Below are positions 50,812 to 63,544 of a DNA stretch of 64,000 nucleotides, one piece after another. The stretch comes from Ascidia mentula (lineage: Eukaryota; Chordata; Ascidiacea; Phlebobranchia; Ascidiidae). The notes beneath the pieces were generated by a model that searched no databases, was not told the origin of the DNA, and saw nothing but the letters and a program-made list of their open reading frames with translations. Numbering within the stretch: position 1 is the stretch's first letter; the number at the start of each line of letters is the position of its first letter. A program made the translations under genes and the position numbers. The stretch is taken from assembly GCA_947561715.1 (NCBI GenBank), contig OX387198.1, positions 4,154,001 through 4,218,000 of the forward strand, read 5' to 3'.

Positions 50812-52006
50812 AGCAAAGCATTTACTGCATTTTATTATATGACTAAAGCGCACTTTTCGTCGCGTTCAATGAATTGAGCCATGTATATCTCAAGGAAAAG
50901 CAGTTGGTCACACAATTACTGCAAATAGTGAATAAGTATCTATACAAAACATGGGTTTTGCAACAAAACGCAAAAGTTAATTTAATGTGTACAGCATTGC
51001 TCATGCTGACGCCACACATTACTTGAAGTTGCGAAGTTCGGCGGTAAAACACAATCCAACAGCTCAGGGCTATGGCATCATAAGTTGTCTATATAACTTT
51101 AAAACTTAGTCTAGAGGCAAGTAAAGTCTTTGCACATCAGCGTTTCGAAATACTGGTTGCGGTTGCATTGGCTTGGAGGCTGCGAATGTGGCAAGAATGC
51201 ATCTAGAGTAGAGAGACAATTAACTGAGTATTCAGTTGTTGCCTTGTTGTTTGCTAGCATGTCCGCCTGTTGGGTTAGGTGAATCACAGTATTAGCCCAA
51301 GTATACGTATTGTTATCTGCTAAGACCACGTCAAATTTCCTACCACCCACATAGTCTATATGGCAGCAACACTGCGCTTTAACAGAAGAAAGCGAAGCGT
51401 TTATTGCATTTTTCACATGACTGAAAAGCACTTTTTACCGAGTTCAATCAACCACGCACCTTGTAGGCATTATGAAAATTCAGTTGGTCATACAATAACT
51501 GCAAATAGTAAATAAGAACCTATACAAAACATGGGTTTTGCAAGAAAAAGTACAACTTCAATTAATGAGTATAGCTGTGTGCCCTTTTCTCCCTGATGTC
51601 ACACTTTACTTAAAGTTGTACAATTCAGCGGTAAACAACAACCTACTATCTAAAAGCTATGGCGTAATCAGTTGTCTAAAATATATGTTGATTTTAAAGC
51701 TTTAAAGTACTAGTCTAGTCGCATTCAAAAGCGATACACCAAGTATGGTCTTTACACATTAGCGTTTGGAGTTAAACCGGTTGCGGTTTATTGACGTAGA
51801 GGCTACAAAGTAACTGGAATGCATCTCGAGTAGAGAGACAATTAACTGAGTATTCAGTTGTTGCCTTGTTGTTTGGTAACATGCCTGTTTATTTGGAGAG
51901 ATGAACCACAATATTAGCCCAAGAATACACATTGCTATCGACTAAGCCTGTGTCATATTTCCTACCACCCACATAGTCTATATGGAAGCAACACTGTGCT
52001 TTAACT
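50812..52006. repeat. Intergenic tandem pair (units a and b), G-H spacer
   Basis: Units at about 50812-51382 and 51383-52006. A minus-strand frame in unit a (about 100 residues, GGRKFDVVLAD) is also open, but shorter, in the copies at 38774-38989 and 41397-41612, and broken in the F-G copy. I do not call it a gene. Confidence 0.75.
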
Positions 52007-52202
52007 GGTAACAGCCTCTAAGATAACTTGTTGAGTTGGAACTTCAAGATTCACAGCTTTCACCAGATTTGTCATAACGTAGCGTATGAGCAGTTTAAAC
52101 AGGTAAACACAAAATACAGAGGCTGCTTTTGTATTGCTTACTCTGATGGTAGTTTATTGTACGTCTAAACTGATTCATAAACCACTATTGTCCGTTGAGG
52201 TA

Positions 52203-55200
52203 ATGAGAAATATTTTAAATGTTGTATCCAAACAAATGTGGTTTATTATATTTCTTCAGCTCCTGACAGTACCAAAAGGTAGGTAAATATTTTATCACTG
52301 AGTATTTGATTATCTTATAGTTTAATTGCATCTAACAGTGCACAGTCAAACCATCAAAGCAGTAAAAGACAGTATTTTGATATTATCTGATGATTTTGTG
52401 GATGCAAACACTGCACAGGAGAAATGTGGATTGATGGGTGGAAATCTTGTAATGACTGAAGACCCACAGATTAACACAACTCTGACTCACATAATGACTG
52501 ATATTTATACAAATGGTATTTTTTCCAAGTTAATTTTTAACTTCTTAGCAGTTTGGTCTGTTAATTGCAACCAACCAACGCAGATTTAAAACGGCTATGG
52601 ATTTTCCATGATTTTACGGGTACAGATATATTTGGATATTATTTTGATCAAAATGCGATGGGTAATTATTGGAAAACTACAAAATCACTTGGAATTTTGT
52701 CGTATCTTGACTTTGATACAAGGTGAGTAAACATTTCACGCTATTTAACAATCGATTGCATATCAAAAATTTTGTTGAGTGTTGGCATGGTTTGTTATAT
52801 TAAAAACTATATTTTATGCTTTTCATGCGAAAAACATTTTAGAAAACCTGGAAACACATCAGAACGAATCTATTTTTGCTACGCATATTCCGAAAATAAT
52901 ACCCAAAGAAGAAAATGGCAAGTGAGAGTAGGTGGAAATTGTCAAGTGGGAGTAACGAGTCAACCAGGATGGAATGGTGAGCAAAATGTAACTTGATTCA
53001 TTGACGGAGCGTTAAGTTAGATAACCACCGAGAACACGAAACTGTTGATAGCAAAATAAATCATCCATAAAATAACTTTATATTTCGAAGATCAGTGTGG
53101 AAAAATTATCTTCACTAGTTATCGATATGGCGGCATTTGGAAAAAAATGGTTTGTTTCTGATTTATTTGTATTAACATGTACGGTTTTTTTCTTCCACGC
53201 AGGTTGGGATTACCAGTTTAACTTAACAGCTCGCAGCACCTCAGGACCAGGTTACAAGCAGATATATATGTATCAATATGACGGTGTGTGGGCAACTATG
53301 TTAAGAAATGTCAATAAACCTTACGGTTCGTATCAAACTTATGTGGGATCATTCTTCGTACCAGGTAATCTTTCTTCTCAATTTATTAATCAACGAAAAA
53401 GGCGCTTTTGATTAAGGTGATGTAGTTGAGGGGTTTGCAACGTAAACGAGGCCCGGCAAATTTAAACATACGGGCTACTTTCGCATTTATTATGAAATTT
53501 GTATCTAATAAAGTTTCCATTGCGATGGGAAATTTTGTTTCACAATTTTTGGAAACTGCGTAAGTCGTATGTTGCAGCTTGCGATCTATTTTAATTTGAA
53601 AATGTGAAATGGTAATATCATCAAAACGTATTTTCAATCATAATTTTATTATTGACAATTATTTAAACAAGGACTATTTCGGAGTGCTGATTTGCATGTC
53701 TTCCTTCAGCTTGAACAGTTTGAGATCCCTGTACTAAAAGCATTAAATACAAATGGAAATGTTGGAAACAGGATAATAATCTAAATTTAGGTTTAATCAC
53801 ATTCAAGAGCATGATAAACGATTTTAATGTACAACACATACGGAATAAAAAACACGACTTTCCACCAGCTTACAAGCCGTCGGCAAACTCATGGAATATA
53901 TATTCTGCAAGGATAACTTAAGTATATAAAAAGAATCAATGCTGAATTGACTTCATACATTGAGAGTAGGGAATGCATGCATGATGCGCCACAATGTTTA
54001 ATATAAACGAAACTCATTTTTTTATTAACACCTTTCAGCCAACTGTAAAATCGAACAAAGCAAATGTATTAGCAAATGATTTGTTCTAGATATAAATGTT
54101 ATGATCGGAGCTCGTTTTAACACTTTACTCAATGGTTGGTATTGGAGCGACGGATCTCCAGCAAACTTCTCTGTTTCCAACGTCACAACTTGTCAGCAGA
54201 AAGCGTTGCATTATGGGATCGGATGGGAGCAATCAAGCGTGAAGTGCAGTGAAAAATCAGCTTATTACGCGTGTCAAGTTAAATGTAATGCAAATTTTAG
54301 GCAGTTAGATGCCATTTTTAAACTGATAGTATTCAATTGAGAAAAAACGGCGCTTTAAATGCTGTTAGGGAACTATATTACCGAAAAATGAAAACAACAA
54401 TGTTGCAGATGATTTAAACGATAATTTGTCACAGTTGCCTTTAAATGATTAATTGTCATTGCAGTAAGCACACAGCAACCACCAATGGCGCAATGCTTTT
54501 GATTACGTCAGTCTGATTTTTTACTTTGACAGTTTTTGCTTCGGTGAAGGTTCTTCCTTGCAATGTTACATCAATCAATGTAGAATGGAGTGGTTTGGAC
54601 AAAATAATTGCCCAACCTATCATCAACTCAAATGTAAGTACGCCCAACAACATTTATTTAGAGGTAGGAAAATATGCACAAGACAAAAAAGTACAAGAAT
54701 CTCCATTGAATTTGTTGAAGCCGAAAGTGAAAATTTACGAGGCACAAAAGGGAATATCAATCTACCGTAATTACAGCATCAAATCAACAACCATCAGCAA
54801 CCTAAATAAATCGACATTTTACTCTTTTGAGGTTTGAATTGAAATAGGTTTGTAAAATGTGTATGTTGAGTTTTACTGATTTTGTTTAGATTACAGCGAT
54901 GCTGACCGGAAATATCACAGCAAATCTCCCAACGACACTAAATATTACGACAATTGAAGAACAAGACAAATCATGTTTTTTGTCCTGTAAGGTTTAATTG
55001 ATGTATGACTGTGTCATTGTTTTATTGTCGTACCTTGTGTTGTTCAGATGAGGTTGCTTATCCACAAAATCACACTATTGGTCTCATAGCAGGAATTGTG
55101 GTAGGCGTGTTGATTCTTGTTTCAATTGGAACATATCTATTGTGGAAAATGTAAGAGTTTACAAATCCCTCGTTTCTGACTGTAATCTAAACTATTCATG

Positions 55201-58086
55201 CCAAAGGTTTCATAAATATCTGTGTTGAATTTTTATTTTCAGAACAATATCCAAAAGAAGCAGACGAGGTTCAGATAACACCTCAGCTAGTCCTGAAGGT
55301 AACAAATATAACATTGTAACAAGTATGACATTCACATTGCTTTATGATTGCAATTGTTTTTAGTTGAGACACCAGAGGTCACATATCCGAATCTGAATCG
55401 TAAAGTGAAACAACCCAACCCCGAACCTATTTCGGCGATGTTTAATATTCACAAGAAAAATGTTGAAACTGACTATGTTGGATTTAAGAACGAATTTAAG
55501 GTAGTTTTTTATTGTACTGGAAAACCATAATCATTAAATATTGTTTCAATGCTAAATATTTTTTTTTGTGTAACTCATCATGGAGAAGTTGCATACGATT
55601 ATATCCTTTTTTAGAAAATAGAAACCGAGAGTCAAGCCAGTGAGAGGTCGAAAGAAGTTTCACAATTGCCGGAGAACGCTGTGAAAAACAGATACAAGAA
55701 TATATATCCGTGTAAGTTCTGACGTGCGCGTACATTTGCAAAACAGAATAGACATTGAATAACGCGGCATGTTTCACGTTCTCATGCAGACGATCACGCC
55801 AGAGTGATAGTAGGCACAACAACGGGCAGTGATTACATTAACGCCGCCTACATACCAGGCTATAAGAATTCTCGAAAGTTTATCGCAACTCAAGGACCAA
55901 AAGAGGAAACAATCATTGATTTCTGGCTGATGGTATGGCAAGAACATACAACCATTATTGTTATGCTGACTGGTCTGGTTGAAAATGGAAAGGTCAGACT
56001 CCGAAATTCCTAGCATATGCGTATCTAACACCTTATGCACCTAACATTCGTTTTGTAGTCGAAGTGTGAACAATATTGGCCAAACATTGGTTCCAAGGAT
56101 CAAATAAAACCAGGCTTTGCCGCAGAAACAACACAAGAAATACAAGTTGGTGGAATTATTCAACGGCGGATCATTTTGCTGCATGATAAGGTGGTTTTGA
56201 CAATGCTCTCATTTTCCATTTAGTCTTACTCGGTGATTTTCCAGGAGAAACGTGAAGTGACACAGCTTCATTACACAACTTGGCCAGATCATGGCGTTCC
56301 AGTCACCACAACAAATATGATTTACCTACGTAAGATGGTTGAAGACTTGCACACGACTAATGCCCCAATCATCGTTCATTGCAGGTAGTATTTGGTAATC
56401 AGCTGCTGATTAAATCCAAAACTCTGATATTCAAATGCAAATGTAACGGGGATTGCTTTTATTTTTAAGTGCTGGCGTTGGTCGATCAGGAACTTACATA
56501 GCAATGGACACTTTGTTTGACGAACTTGGTGATAAAGGAACGGTTGATGTTCCTGGGACTGTTCTAAGAATGAGAGAACACCGTAAAGACATGGTTCAAA
56601 ACTGGGTAATTAAATTGTATTACCCTGAATTTGTTTCTCCAAATTGAAAGAAAAATGTCGAAAATACATATCTGCAAAAAAGTTGCATTTTTTGTGTTTA
56701 GACAAATTTAGTGTTACCTTTTTTCCATTTTTACAGAAACAATACATCTTCGTTTATAAGTTGTTGCTGGAACGTGAATGTTTTAAATCTGAATCTGATA
56801 GAAGCGTGAGCCAACTACAATCACTCACCCCATCAGAAACGTAAGACAATCGCGTTTTGTTTATCCTTGAAAACACTTTCCTTTTCTACATAAAAAGATC
56901 TTCGATTCAAAATGAGGAGTTCAGAGTTTTGTCGGAATGGAGATATGGAGAAGAATGGATGGAAAACGATCTCAAGTTAAAAACATGTGAATTTTTGTTG
57001 TGTAATGATTTTTATGACGAAGTTCTGTTTGTTTTAAAGTTAAATTATTCTTTATGCAGACAAAAGCACAGCAATTTCCGTTTGGGACGAAACTAGTCAA
57101 AACACAATACAAATGAATGCCGCATTTATACAAGTTAGACACAAACCTTACTTCTGTTTTTTATTGTCGTACAAAATGTGGTTAGTAAACTCTACATGGT
57201 GACTTATTGCACACAGGAGTTATCGTCAGAAACATTTATTGCTGCCCAAGGACCGATTGCAGGGGAAGAAAAGAATTTCTGGATGATGGCAATTACCAGA
57301 GATGCACAAGTTATTGTGGATTTAAATGATACAGTAAAGGTGACGCAAATAACAGTTGTTCCCAACATTGGTTTACACAACCTCTCGTACATAATTATGC
57401 TTGTCCACGGTTGTAACAGATAGTATCGCAAAAGGCAAAGAAGCTGGATTTTGATGATTTAAGCATGTCAGTTATTGAAACCAAAGACTATTCAACCCAT
57501 AATTGTATCACTATGACAACAAACTGCCCACGCTTTGGAATCGTAAGTCTTAAAACACATGAAAATTTGCATAACGGTACTCATTCTGTTCTGTTCCTAT
57601 AAAGGTCGATCGTCGGATGAGCGTTGTGCAATTTAAAGGATGGGAAAATGTGGAAGAACCACCGAAAGAAGTGGATTTTATTAAAATTGTTGAAATTATT
57701 CAACAAATGAGATCAGAACGGAAATGTAGAAACGTACTGATTTGCTGCAGGTTGCCCTGGTGATGTTTTATGTCGCAAAAATCGTTTTAAACAAAAATTA
57801 TGCATTTTCAGTAACGGATGCACAAGAACTGGAACTTTCATTGCTTTGTCCAACATTCTCGACCGCCTGAAAGTTCAAAACCGAGTCGATATTTTTCGAA
57901 CTGTGAAGGATTTGAGAGACATGAAACCTAACATGGTTAATAATAAGGTAGATTAGCATAGAATGCCCTTGCCATGTAACTCAACTCGTTATTGCTGATT
58001 GCTTTCTGCAGGTGTTGTACAAGTACTGCTACGCTTTTGTGGCCAAGTATCTGGAAGAATTTAACCAGTATTCCAACTTCAAGTAA
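52203..58086 (+). CDS. Gene H: lectin-like/FN3 receptor tyrosine phosphatase (D1 + D2), chimeric
   Basis: Second RPTP, no visible break. Signal exon from 52203 (in-frame second Met at 52236), exon 2 from about 52337, exon 3 about 52585-52722, exon 4 about 52844-52977, module 2 near 53203-53364 and 54090-54284, FN3-like exons 54532-54632, 54665-54830 and 54891-54987, short stalk and helix to 55150 ([20 protein letters not shown]). Juxtamembrane VTYPNL. D1 (about 55616-56840) has [27 protein letters not shown] and [12 protein letters not shown], so catalysis is expected. D2 (about 57060-58086) has [10 protein letters not shown] but WENVEEPP in place of the WPD loop. Ectodomain, signal exon and upstream repeats follow F and G, while the phosphatase half follows B. 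The gene is therefore a recombinant of two lineages. Confidence 0.85.
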
Positions 58087-59483
58087 ACCAGTGTTTCTGA
58101 ATTTTGAACCGCGCCTTCATAGCATGTTAATTGTCCCAAAAACAAGGGAACCAAACTTGCTTGATTTGCCCAATTCAGTAAATGATATAAACAAGAATTT
58201 TTTACATTTCAAGTTTTTTTACGTTTTACAGTTTTACATTTTACTCTTTATATGCAAGTGTTTGTATATTTTTCTGTACGATTTACTTATTGTTACATTT
58301 CCGCATTACGATTTATACAGTGACGCAAATATAAACCAAATACATTTGAAACACAGTTTACTCAACTTTCCTTCTACTCCGCGTTATAATTGACAAGCGA
58401 CAAATCACATGACGAGAAGATATATGAGCATGCAACTTAAAGATATACAGGGAGACCGTATCTGTGAAATCAAAACACAACGCTTCCTTTTTCCCACACA
58501 CAACATCAGCACTCCACACGAGCGAATCACACCACAACAAACCACATATGAATGGGTGCAACGTGTTCTGTAACCGCAAGTAAAGCTGTTTTTTTATAAA
58601 GGAAAGTGCTTTCCAATGTCGCGTCGGGGGTGCAAGTTTACCCAATTGCAATAAATTGATTATTTCCTAAACCGAGCACGAAAAGATTGCATTATCCCAA
58701 AGCACGGATCTTCACCAATGTTGATGCTTGTGTCTATTCTTCTCACCATTACAACCAAAAAGAAACGTTCTAATGCATGAATTGAAACACTGCATTAGTA
58801 ACGTGAAGGCAGTGCGTGGTATTTATTTTTGAAACACCCGGTGAGAGAACCATTGAGCTGCTGTAAAAGAAGGCAAACCAAGATAGCGGTATCACCGGGA
58901 ATGCAATTGCTATGAGGCAAATAGCGTTTATGGTTCGAGTAAAACTCGCAGGTTTAATTTGTAATTATCGATATGAACGTCATACTTTGACCTTGTTAAC
59001 ATAAACTTTCGAAGCTGAATCATTATCTAAAAACACTGAAGGTCACTCACTTACAAGCAGTGGTTTTCCACCTGTTCAAACGAAGCCGCATAACAAAACA
59101 GCTTAAGTTTTACAAAAGCAAACTTCGAATAAGAAGTTTTTTTCCAAATGAGGGCCGTATAAGGTTATAACGTTTTAAGAACATGAGACTCGAAGAGCCG
59201 CGGTTGGGATTCGCCGGTTTGAAGCCTCATTTCCTGTCTCCCACATAGTCTACGTCACAGAGAGTAAACTGAAAACAATCTCAAGACGATGATAAGAAAA
59301 AAGATTTATTGGAAGGTTGGATTTTACATAGGTCGGTTATGGCATGATATAACGCCCAGTCGAAATATTAGCAATACAGGTCAACAGTGTGGTTATTTAA
59401 CAGCACATAAAAAAATTGCCATAAGACATCATATTTTGCGTGTTTCACCAGGATTTAACTGTATTGTCACGGCTGTGAGAATA
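58087..59483. other. H-I intergenic region
   Basis: Near copy of 30158-31570. A frame from ATG at 59289 stays open in phase into the gene I signal exon (start 59484), whereas the copy before gene C has a stop. This is probably 5' UTR, but a longer N-terminus for gene I cannot be excluded. Confidence 0.5.
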
Positions 59484-62400
59484 ATGTTGCGGGTACTTGT
59501 TACCAAACACATGTGGATCAAAGTATTTCTTCAGCTTTTAACAGTATTCGAAAGTAAGAAATTTGCTGATGAAAATGTATTTTTAGTTAATGCTTGTGTT
59601 TGTTAGTGCACAGTCAAAACATTACAACCGTCAAAGACAGTGTTTTGATATTATCTGATGATCTTGTGGATGCGAACACTGCACAGGAGAAATGTGGATT
59701 GATGGGTGGAAATCTTGTAATGACTGAAGACCCACAAATTAACACAACTCTGACAAGAATGTTGACTGACAAATACACTTTCGGTAACAAATATTGCACA
59801 TATAAATTTGTACTTCGCCAAGATATTATTGATATTTTTAACGTACCCAGGTTTGAAAAGAGTATGGATATTTTACAATTTTACGGGTATAGATGTATTC
59901 GGATATTATTTTACTTCAAATGAATTACACTGGAAAAGTACAAAATCACTTGGATTTCGGTCGTATCTTGACTTTTATGATAGGTGAATCAACATTATAA
60001 TCTGTTTGCAGTAATTGCTTGATTATATAACAGAATAATTCTTTGCACTTCGTTGTTTTATGGCTGTAATATTTCATCACATATATGAATTATTATAGAA
60101 AACCTGGGAACGATTTAGAACGAATTTATTTTTGCCGCGCATATTTTAAAACAAATTCAACACAAAGGAAATGGCAAGTGAAATTTGGTGGAAATTGCCA
60201 AGTTGGACAATCGAAAACAAATGTGTGGAACGGTAAAATCTTCATGCATTTTTTTTCAACCAAAAACTCAATAGATCCGATAAGTTTTAAGGTCAAGTGG
60301 CGTATGCCAAATCGTGTTCATTTCTACATATTTTCAAATTGATTTTGAAATGCGTTACGTAGGAGTCAACACAGAAAAAAACAGACACAAAAATTATAAT
60401 CATCAATATACTGCTATGCTTGGATCCTGGGGCCGAGACAGTCCTTTGTTGTTTAATGTTTTTAAACAAATAGGCAAAGATGAACAAAAAAATTAAAAAA
60501 GGGCATTGGTTTCAGGTTGGGACTATGTGTTTAAATTAACAGCTCGCAACACCTCGGGACCAGGTTACAAGCAGATATATATGTATCAATATGACGGCCT
60601 GTGGGCAACTATGTTAAGAAGTGTCAATAAACCATACGGTTCGTATCAAACTTACGTGGGATCATTCTTCGTACCAGGTAATCTTTATCTTACACAAAAA
60701 ATTAAAAATTCGCCTGAGAATTTTAAAAGAATTTTAAATCTCCCGCATACGAAATATTTGTCTTAATTTGAAACGAAAACATTTACTAACAAGAAACAAA
60801 TGTACCGTTCTATGCCTCGAAACAATTAACCACACCAGATTTGTAAGCTGGACTTTTTAAAGACATTCGTGTTATCATTCGAGCTCGTTTTAACCCTTCA
60901 CTCAATGGTTGGTATTGGAGCGACGGATCTCCAGCAAACTTCTCTGTTTCCAACGTCAAAACTTGTCAGCAGAGAGCGTTGCATTATGGGATAGGATGGG
61001 AGCAGTCAAGCGTGAACTGTAGTGGAGAACCAGCTTACTACGCTTGTCAAGTTAAATGTAGGCCATACTTTAGAGACACAATATTCGATTTTCGTAAAAA
61101 GGTCTTAAAGGGTTGTGAACGTGATTGATAAACGTATCCGTGCATTATTGTGGGTAACAACAAGGTTTGTTTGTTCGGTTGTTCAATGTCAACACGCATA
61201 GGATGTTTATGTTTTATCTTTCGCGTTCAATATACAATTTCATTGGATACACTATTTCAGCAATTTTGAATATTATACTGAAAACGCACGGTTTCGTCTG
61301 ATTAATGTTTTCCTTTTTCCAAATAAGTTACAGACAGGCATGTTCTCAACACTTTCAATGCTTATGTGTGTGATATCAAATTTTTATAATTTTACCGCTG
61401 ATATTTTATTTGTAGTTGCTGCTTCTGCAACAAGGTTACCTTGCGATGTCAACACAGTTAGCTTAACGTGGACGGGACTTGATTATTACATTTTCAACTT
61501 CAAGACTGATATCAAGGTATCCTACTTCCATATTTATTTGTACGCTGTTTAAATATTGCATATTTGTATGTATCCTATAAGAGTGGAAATGATTATTAAC
61601 ACATTGTCATGTTTTCCGTTATGCGATCTGAATATTCTCAGGTCAAAGTTGATATCCAACCGTCCAATACATCAACCAATTTGCCATATGGTGATAAGTT
61701 GTTACGCATCAGCAACTTGCAAAACTCAAGTCACTACAACATCACGGTAAAAATTTAGTTCTTCTGTTTTGTGTGGTTATGAATAAAGCGCAGAACGTTC
61801 CGTCACATTTAAGGTTACTGCATTTTTTATTGGATACAACACCACTGTCAGTACCACTGTCAGTGTATCAACAGCGGATCAACAACTTGAATCATGTTTC
61901 ACAGTTGGTAAACACATTTATTCGTATAAGATATTTCTAATACACTTTAATCAACCAACTATTTAGGAGCAACAAATGGACCGAGATTACGCAATGCAAC
62001 GGAAGTCATAGATCAATCAACTAATATTCGCCATCAAATTGTAACAAACATTTACATCACGAATTTCAGTTACGTTACCGGAATTGTTGCCGGCATAATA
62101 CTACTTGCCGCCGTTGGGATTGGAATTTCTGGGAAACTATGCAGGTAAGCGTATTATATAGTGTTTGTATGAGTATAAATTGGTTGACATAGAACAGAAG
62201 CATTTTATAGTGAGCTGCAGACAGATCGGTCTAATAGGTCTCACCATGGCAGCTATGGCGTGACTTGCAACGATCTTGTCTGCTATTTAATACTTCCACT
62301 TTGTGGTGACTGCTGTATAGCCACCATTAGCAGTTGGTAACCAAACTAAGTGTAACCCGCCCAAAACCACCCAAGGTGGAAACAATGTGGCAAAGCAGTT

Positions 62401-62743
62401 TTACCACCTTGCATTAATTTTTCATCGGTTTAATATCATTATAAAGTATTGGTTTGTACTTAGGTCGTTTCTAAGATTAATTTTGTTCTGCAGAAGAACG
62501 AAAACTGCAAACACAGTCGGAAATGATACACAGCACAAAGATGAAGGTACACATTTTGGAGTTTAATAATGAGCTTTGTGCATTGAAGGTGGCCAAAATA
62601 ACCCTGTGGGGGAAAAATATACTCAAAAAAAAATATGTGCATTTTGTTTAATAGATACATCGCCCAAATACGACACCATTACAAGTGTTCCAACATATAT
62701 GAATACTGGTGTCCACATCGGAAAGGACGGATGCGAAAATTAA
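59484..62743 (+). CDS. Gene I: lectin-like/FN3 receptor with two-tyrosine tail
   Basis: Intact duplicate of gene C. The signal exon from 59484 (MLRVLVTKHMWIKVFLQLL), exon 2 from about 59608 and exon 3 (about 59850-59981) are close to C. Exon 4 (about 60100-60231) ends differently: SKTNVWNG instead of IKAPEWNG, because a 70-bp deletion joined it to former intron sequence and a new donor (G-GTAAAA) arose there. Module 2 exons lie at about 60517-60678 and 60863-61057. Exon 6 carries RARFNPS where most copies have GARFNTS. FN3-like exons follow, then the stalk and helix (ending about 62143, VTGIVAGIILLAAVGIGISG) and the tail exon 62655-62743 with YDTI, PTYMN and, as in C, Cys instead of the third Tyr (DGCEN-stop). 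Confidence 0.85.
62210..62410 (+). repeat. Dispersed repeat in intron 10 of gene I
   Basis: Same element as 34362-34570, carried along when the C-containing block was duplicated. Same position within the intron. Confidence 0.45.
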
Positions 62744-63544
62744 AACCTTGTTTAAAGAAAAACTTATTGTTCATTAGTTGTATATATTTGTATCCTTATT
62801 TACGATTTTGTCAAGGGCATATAAAAAAATTTACATAAAAAAAATCGTTTCGGAACTTGCATTGCCTTCTGTAATATAAAAACAACAATTGTTTCATGTG
62901 ACGTAATAAAAGCTTTCACTACGAGGCGACCCTGCATTTGCACACGTGCGTTGTCCTAATGCGTTGTGTGTTACCTTTGCAAAAATAAGGAGGCTCGGAA
63001 AGTCTTGATTGTGACCACAAATTGGGCAACTTTGTGAACACTCTAACCAGTGAGCACATATACATCATTCGGTTGAGAAGTGGCCCTTTTAGTCATGATA
63101 TGAATGCAGTAGATCGTTGATAAAGTTTTAGTCATAAAACTTGAAAAGCTGTGAAACTTCAGGAGCAAATGCTTTGTTGTTTTTGATGCAGAAACGAATA
63201 GATAAAAATAAGTTGAACAGCACAAACAAATCATTTGTGTTTCGTTGATTGTTTGTTTAGAAGTTGGTTTCAGAGTAACAGCATGGGTGAAGTAATATTT
63301 CCTGCCACCCACACAGCATACGCCAGCAATGTACGTTAACTGGTAACACTGTCAAAACAACTTGTAGAGTTGGAACTTCCTGGAATGACAGTTTTAACTA
63401 GTTTAATCATAAAGTAGTGTGTTCGCAGTTGAAACACGGTAATACAGGTTAGAACCGGCAATTTCTGATCTGTTTAAGTAGCCCATATTAAAGGTAGTGT
63501 TCATTGTGTTGGTATGGTTTACAGAAGTTGTTTTGCATCAGGCA
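62744..63544. other. I-J spacer
   Basis: The first part (to about 62972) copies the flank after gene C. From about 63039 it matches 39524-40032 before gene E. Compared with this, the C-D spacer (34885-35134) lacks about 560 bases. Confidence 0.6.
62905..62910 (+). promoter_or_regulatory. Poly(A) signal, gene I
   Basis: AATAAA about 160 bases after the gene I stop codon, homologous to 35048-35053 after gene C. Confidence 0.5.

Noticed and set aside
38451-52006. Repeated spacer units as a CRISPR-like array
   Set aside because: Units are about 0.6 kb, arranged in pairs between genes, in a eukaryotic setting; no short repeat-spacer pattern.
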